Origin: Symsagittifera roscoffensis
Lineage: Eukaryota; Xenacoelomorpha; Acoela; Convolutidae
DNA: 64,000 nt
Direction of reading: 5' to 3'
Assembly (NCBI RefSeq): GCF_963678635.1
Contig: NC_087065.1
Coordinates: forward strand, 77,819,396-77,883,395
Position 1 is the stretch's first letter. Every line of letters begins with the position of its first letter. The notes under the pieces are model-generated. The model was not told the origin of the DNA and made no database searches. It saw only the letters and a program-made list of their open reading frames with translations. The translations under genes were made by a program, and so were the position numbers. Below are positions 58,857-64,000 of this stretch, one piece after another.

Positions 58857-59404
58857 TTATACGATTTCAATTTGAAGCAAAGCATCTGTACTTAGTGTCT
58901 AACCATAAAGCGTTAAATTCTTCAATCAGTCAGAATACTGTACAATTTTCCATTTTCTGAAAATTGCTCGCTGTTTGAATTCCATGTGCATTTTCTTTTC
59001 TTTTGCTAGTTCTTGCATTTAAATGTGAAGTAAGATTTATTTGGAAAAATGAAATACTTAAAAAGGTTTTTTTTATTGTGCTCAGGAGGAAACATTGTAG
59101 GTCAGTTTTTTTTGAAAAATTTGCCCGCGAAGCCGAAAAATTTATAAAATAAGGTCTTCTTATCCTTTGGGGCGAGCTGAAAAATTGACAAAGCGGCATT
59201 ATTGTTGTTGAAAACCAAACCCACCGCGAGAAAATCCCTGATCTGCGCCTCCTGAAATCAGTTTTTCAGTAAATTTCATATATTTTACTTTTCATTTAAA
59301 GTGCAAAATCTAAAACTAGCTTGCCTTACATTTGTGCATTAATATTTGCATCTGATTGGTTCTTTAATTTATCATCTTGTTCAAGTTGTCGCTGTCAAAA
59401 AATT
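58857..59404. other. SETD3 3' flank
   Basis: Presumed 3' UTR and spacer up to the Ty3/gypsy remnant. No canonical AATAAA is obvious near the stop. I see no other feature. Confidence 0.4.
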
Positions 59405-59460
59405 TAGTCTTAAAAATAGTCTTAAAAATAGTCTTAAAAATAGTCTTAAAAATAGTATTT
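59405..59460. repeat. 12-bp tandem repeat, four to five units
   Basis: TAGTCTTAAAAA is repeated four times, then a partial unit (TAGTATTT). It lies just outside the outer end of the inverted retroelement copy (59478), and may have formed with or after that rearrangement. Confidence 0.85.
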
Positions 59461-59477
59461 TTCTGGGAAGTTAAAAA

Positions 59478-60090
59478 TAGTCGCTGAAATATGGATGTCG
59501 CGTTGCAGAGGCCAAAGGGCATCCTCTTCCATTGGAACCGCCCCAGCTCGCAAGCAAACCCCGTTTTGTCCCTCTCTTGTTTCCTAACGGACACCTGCCA
59601 AAATACCGACCCCAGATCATGAATTTGAAAAGTTTTGCATCCCCCAATTTTGGAAGACATTCACGTATTCTACGTATGGGATAGGCATCCTTCACCGTGA
59701 TGAAGTTCAAATAACGAAAGACACAACAGAATCTCAGTTGATCCCCTTTCTTTTTGGCCATCACTAATTCACTCGCCCATACTGGTAAGGTTTCTATTTC
59801 CTTTATACATGCATCCGATTTGTTTGCGGTTCTGCCAACTCCTCTAGTTCTTGTTCATGTTCAACAAAATTAGAGCACCCGATGTACGCTTTATGTGTAG
59901 TAAAAACATCCTGGTTCTTATCTAGTACGTCCTTCATGTCTTCGAGCTGTTCGCCCGTTACTTTGCCTCTAAAGTGTTCAATTTCTGGTAATTCTGGTTT
60001 ATCCATTTCCATTTTTTCCTATGGGGTTCTTTCTGGGAAATTCAAACAGCTCAAAAATCCATCGTCGGTTTCTGATTTATGTGACTTTGC
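59478..60090 (-). mobile_element. Inverted duplicate of the Ty3/gypsy reverse-transcriptase region
   Basis: The 613 bases are the reverse complement of 61231-61843, with very few substitutions and no net length difference. On the minus strand it reads the pre-RT segment (from about 60012, EIEHFRGKVTGEQLED) and the start of the RT domain (AKKKGDQLRFCC...VKDAYPI). The outer end breaks off within RT at ATTTCAGCGACTA; the inner end is at GCAAAGTCAC. It sits head to head with the main copy across a 1,140-bp spacer. Confidence 0.88.
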
Positions 60091-60450
60091 GACATTTACG
60101 AAGAATGAAGAGAGGATCATGTCAATTATCACGGTTGGCGGACATGAAGTATTGAGGAATCTGAGTGAACCAAGCGATCAAACATTGATGCAAATAGATG
60201 TATATGCTGACTATCTGCGCACGATCAGCCCAGAAACTCCTTCGACAGCACTTAGAGCATTACTCACCAGAAGTGGTGGAAAGTCGATTAGGATAGACAG
60301 CAGGTACACGGAAGCCTATGGTCCACATGAGGTCATGTTGAACATAGATGGAATCAACATCTACTCAAAGACGATGATAACGCGTGAAGAGCATCCTACC
60401 GGTCAAATCTACGTAGATCGAGAGGAACTCAAGGTGAGGTCGATTGGGCA

Positions 60451-60871
60451 ATGCTAGAAGAGGATGTCGTGCATCTGGGAACAGAAGCAGACGTATCCGC
60501 ACTTGTACTAGACATAAGCGGAAAGAAGACCCAATTACGAGGACTGTTGGATACAGGGGTTGTCTTGAGTGTGATAACATTAGAAACATGGAAAAGAATG
60601 CCAAGGAAGACCTGATAGATTCAAGGATACGGCTGACAGCGGCAAACAAGGGATCATTGAGAATTCTAGGCAGGACATCAATAATAGCTCTGAATCTGGG
60701 CAACGCAACCTGTGGATGAGTTTTCTGGTAGTGGAGAATCTAGATGAGTCAGATCAATATATTTTAGGCAGAGATTTCATCAGGAACTTTAATATAACGA
60801 TTGATCTTAACAATGCGATGTTCAGGATTCAAAATCCGGAAAAGAATTACGTAATTAAACCGGTAGAATAA
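60451..60871 (+). pseudogene. Retrotransposon aspartic protease, broken
   Basis: The frame opens at 60451 and holds LRGLLDTGVVLSVI, with catalytic Asp-Thr-Gly at 60550-60558. It stops at TGA 60613-60615. The coding sense continues in another frame (EDLIDSRIRLTAANKG, 60606 onward) and then a third (SDQYILGRDFIRNF), to TAA near 60869. The residue after DTG is Val, where Ala or Ser is usual. It cannot make a working enzyme as it stands. Confidence 0.8.
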
Positions 60872-61310
60872 AAAAAACTCCTTTTTTCTTGAGTAGAAGA
60901 GTGAGGTTGAAAACGAACGAGGCCGCAATAGTAAAATTGAGATTGAAGAACTATAATGAAATAAGTAATAACAAACAGACATGTATAGTATCGAATCATA
61001 ATAGCCAAAGATCATTCTCGGTCACCAAGAGTGGCCTCTACGTCTTGTTGAATACTCTCGAGATATCGATCACAATCCAGAGCAGGAAGATGGGATACGC
61101 ACTGGCGGTAAAAATTAGATATAAAATGACTGAAAACAAGAAAAAACTTGAAGTTCTCGATTTTCCGAATCACAAGGACAACATTTGTATCTTGAGCAGA
61201 TTAGAGAAAATAAAAATTTCATCAGGTCTTGCAAAGTCACATAAATCAGAAACCGACGATGGATTTTTGAGCTGTTTGAATTTCCCAGAAAGAACCCCAT
61301 AGGAAAAAAT

Positions 61311-62640
61311 GGAAATGGATAAACCAGAATTACCAGAAATTGAACACTTTAGAGGCAAAGTAACGGGCGAACAGCTCGAAGACATGAAGGACGTACTAGA
61401 TAAGAACCAGGATGTTTTTACTACACATAAAGCGTACATCGGGTGCTCTAATTTTGTTGAACATGAATAAGAACTAGAGGAGTTGGCAGAACCGCAAACA
61501 AATCGGATGCATGTATAAAGGAAATAGAAACCTTACCAGTATGGGCGAGTGAATTAGTGATGGCCAAAAAGAAAGGGGATCAACTGAGATTCTGTTGTGT
61601 CTTTCGTTATTTGAACTTCATCACGGTGAAGGATGCCTATCCCATACGTAGAATACGTGAATGTCTTCCAAAATTGGGGGATGGAAAAATTTTCATATTC
61701 ATGATCTGGGGTCGGTATTTTGGCAGGTGTCCGTTAGGAAACAAGAGAGGGACAAAACGGGGTTTGCTTGCGAGCTGGGGCGGTTCCAATGGAAGAGGAT
61801 GCCCTTTGGCCTCTGCAACGCGACATCCATATTTCAGCGACTAATGGCACAGGCACTAACAAGTGCGACGAAAAAGTATGGCAACTTGGTGATGTGTTAC
61901 ATGGATGACGTGGTGATCGCGACACCTACCTTAGAGGACCACATCGAGCCGCTTCGACGAAGTGTTTGCATGCATGAAAAGGGCAGGACTGAAGTGTAAA
62001 CCCTCGAAGGGGGAGATTTTATAGGACTCGATAAAACACCTGGTGAGGATGGTAGATAAACATGGCATCAGACCAGACCCAGATTAGGTAGAAGCAGTTC
62101 TGATCTGGAAGTCACCGAAAACTGATTGATGAGCTATCTGAGTTTCCCCAACTACTACCGAGAATTCATCAGGGGATATGCGGATAGGGTATATCTGATG
62201 CAATTGCTCATGAGGCATGAAGCCAAGAAGTTAACGTGGAATAACGCGGCGGAAGAATCATTTCAAATAATAAAAAATGAATTGTGTGAAGCTCCTGTGC
62301 TAGGCATGCCTAAGAGAAGGGAATGTTCGTACTGGACACAGACGCATCGGTGGTCGCGATCTCTGGCATACTCCATCAAGAACAGGAGTGGAACGGAAAG
62401 ACTGTCGTGAGACCGATAGCCTGCGGAAGCAAAGTCTTGAGCGACACGGAAATGAAGTACGGGGCACCCAAAGCAGAGATGTTTGCGGTAGTCACCTTTG
62501 TGGAAAACTACAGGGCGTATCTAGGCAAAACGGCGAATAGACAACAGGGCACTCAGTTGGCTGAAGACGTACTCATTGGACCAAAGCTATATCGAGAGAT
62601 GGATAGTACGACTGGATGGTTACAATATGATAATTGAGCT
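61311..62640 (+). pseudogene. Retrotransposon reverse transcriptase and RNase H, broken
   Basis: RT blocks run from about 61560 to 62110 and include FGLCNATSIFQRLMAQ and MCYMDDVVIATPT. RNase H follows from about 62140 with NYYREFIRGYADRV, then LDTDASVVAIS and SDTEMKYGAPKAEM. TAA at 61468-61470 and a frameshift after the Tyr-Met-Asp-Asp block (about 61950) interrupt the frame, as do TAA at 61997 and TAG at 62084. Confidence 0.85.
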
Positions 62641-64000
62641 TAGACTAGAGATAAACACCAGAATTCCGACAGCTTGAGCAAAAAACGGAATTCTATGAAA
62701 GGCAAGAGCAGTGAGATGCCCATAGGCCTGAGATAAAAGATGAGTTCTCATTCATGGATAAGGAAACGTAAGATAGCCTACCGCTCACGAAATGGCTCGA
62801 CAAGTCAGGCAAACCGACAGAAAACCACCTCGAATTACCTACTGAGCGTCAGGAAAGGACCATTATGAAGAGAAAATCCGAGATGCTCAAATCAAAGATA
62901 GTCGGAGAGACACTAGAAGCAAAAGGTTACGACCTAGACGAAGTTGAAACGGGAAAGGCAACGGTATGACAGGATTTGATGAGAGTGTTTGAGAAGCTAG
63001 CCAATGACAAACCCGTGGACTCAGCCAGAAAAAGAGATAAACCAGAAATTACAATAAAAGGAAGGAAAGAAGTATCGCGTGACGAAAATTCATTGCAAAA
63101 CGGGAAACCAGAGAACAAAGAGATGGTACGAACATTAGTCGAGAATATCCCGGAAGACAAACTCAAGCAAACAACGCTACGGGGGAAAATTGTTGTTTAA
63201 AGAAGAAGTTGAAGATCTCGGACTAGATCAAGAGTCCAGGGAGTGGTTGCCACAAGAGCAGGAAGGTGGGGAAGAAAATTTGTCCGGGGAGTCAGAAGAT
63301 TAGGACGAAGATTCAGTGAATATTGATGGTGAGCGAGACAGCCTCTGCACGATAATAGCTGAAGAAAAAAGAAGGCATCAGGACAGGAAATTACAAACTG
63401 ATCTCTTGTCTGGGACATACAACCTTGAGCATCACTACGTGAACGGAGAAGAAGAGCTAGAAATGATAGCAGGTCAAGAAAACCTTTCAAGGAACTATCA
63501 TTCAGTTCAAACATCAGGACAAATCTGGAGCCGGAAGGTGATAGGGAGATCTTGAGAGCGATAGTATGCGTCAAGCTTAAGGACGATATCCTCAATCCGG
63601 GAGAACTGAACGGACAAATGATGGCACTAAAGGAGCACGTCAAGGCGTGGTGTAGGCTATCGGACCTGATAAGAGCACAGAAAAACGAAAAAATGACAAG
63701 CAACCTCTCCAAATGGTTCCGAACGGGAGTAAAGGAGAAAAGAGATCTGGAGGAGAACGGCTAGAAGATCTTGAGCCAATTCTACAAAGAACGTTAGGAC
63801 TTAATCTATCACACAGCGGACGGCGGGGTGGCATGCAGGAGAAGAGATGAAGAGAAAAAACTACACAAACATGACCTCATTATAATAGTGCAGCTGTAGC
63901 AAACAGAAGTGATATAGATCACATGATCAGATGGAACATCATGGAATAGATAACGTACAACAAAGAATACTGCGTCGATTTGGTTGGCCTGGAATGAGGA

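Larger units (their letters stand above)
60091..64000 (+). mobile_element. Decayed Ty3/gypsy-type retrotransposon pol region, runs off the window
   Basis: Order along the plus strand: a pre-protease segment (60091-60450); an aspartic protease with active-site Asp-Thr-Gly at 60550-60558 and ILGRDF near 60770; a linker (about 60880-61310); reverse transcriptase with Tyr-Met-Asp-Asp at 61898-61909; RNase H with DTDASVVAISGILHQEQ (from about 62327) and MKYGAPKAEMFAVV; a long charged spacer; and the start of an integrase zinc-binding region (frame ending GWPGMR) at the window's last bases. Protease-RT-RNase H-integrase is the Ty3/gypsy order. Several frameshifts and stops (for example 60613, 61468, 61997, 62084) make it inactive. 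No 5' LTR or full gag is found upstream; the inverted copy takes their place. Confidence 0.9.

Noticed and set aside
59882-60457. 191-codon plus-strand frame
   Set aside because: Its first half is the antisense of the inverted retroelement copy, fused by chance to the pre-protease coding stretch.

Overview
This is 64 kb of AT-rich nuclear DNA from an animal, almost certainly an invertebrate. Genes are split by GT-AG introns. The recognisable proteins are PCNA, a three-RRM hnRNP Q/R protein, mitochondrial PNPase and a SETD3-type actin-histidine methyltransferase, all with animal-type domain layouts. The spaces between genes are full of degraded transposons. The phylum cannot be fixed from the sequence; a tunicate or another fast-evolving marine invertebrate would fit. 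Position 47581-47780 is a 200-base assembly gap.

All six protein genes lie on the + strand. They are: a two-exon 1066-aa protein with two EB1-binding-type SxIP motifs (410-7631); SYNCRIP/HNRNPR in five exons (11536-16194); PCNA in two exons (17137-18152); PNPT1 in four exons (25894-29208); a two-exon 750-aa protein of unknown family with an eIF4E-binding-type motif (53306-55658); and SETD3-like (57270-58856), whose frame is broken by one TAA. Splice junctions were inferred from GT/AG sites plus frame continuity. For the hnRNP, PCNA and PNPT1 they give uninterrupted proteins of family length. No operon or shared pathway is evident, although three genes concern RNA (hnRNP, PNPase, putative eIF4E binder).

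The rest is mostly repeats. A family of short hAT-type elements with GGCTCTTTT termini sits in introns of the first gene, the hnRNP gene and PNPT1, two of them with recognisable 8-bp target duplications. A BED-finger/hAT transposase fossil lies in the first gene's intron. A different hAT-type element with near-perfect 8-bp duplications is at 29962-30365. Region 19.9-24.1 kb is a direct duplication, one copy of which carries a 692-bp insertion with a long palindrome. Region 31.3-44.6 kb is a tandem array of about seven 1.9-2.0 kb units, each carrying a nested inverted-repeat element and nearly all a tRNA-like A-box segment. Region 45.3-47.6 kb is a second array (741-bp units) running into the gap. 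Region 49.2-49.9 kb is a 36-bp minisatellite. The right end (59.5-64 kb) is a decayed Ty3/gypsy-type element with a 613-bp inverted duplication of its reverse-transcriptase region. Two further gag-like fossils lie on the minus strand at 47.8-48.8 kb and 52.3-52.6 kb.

I found no convincing new multi-gene system. The best leads are the two unclassified proteins, the SETD3 stop codon, the acidic PCNA tail, the 1.9-kb array, and the pattern of transition-type stop codons in the retroelement fossils.
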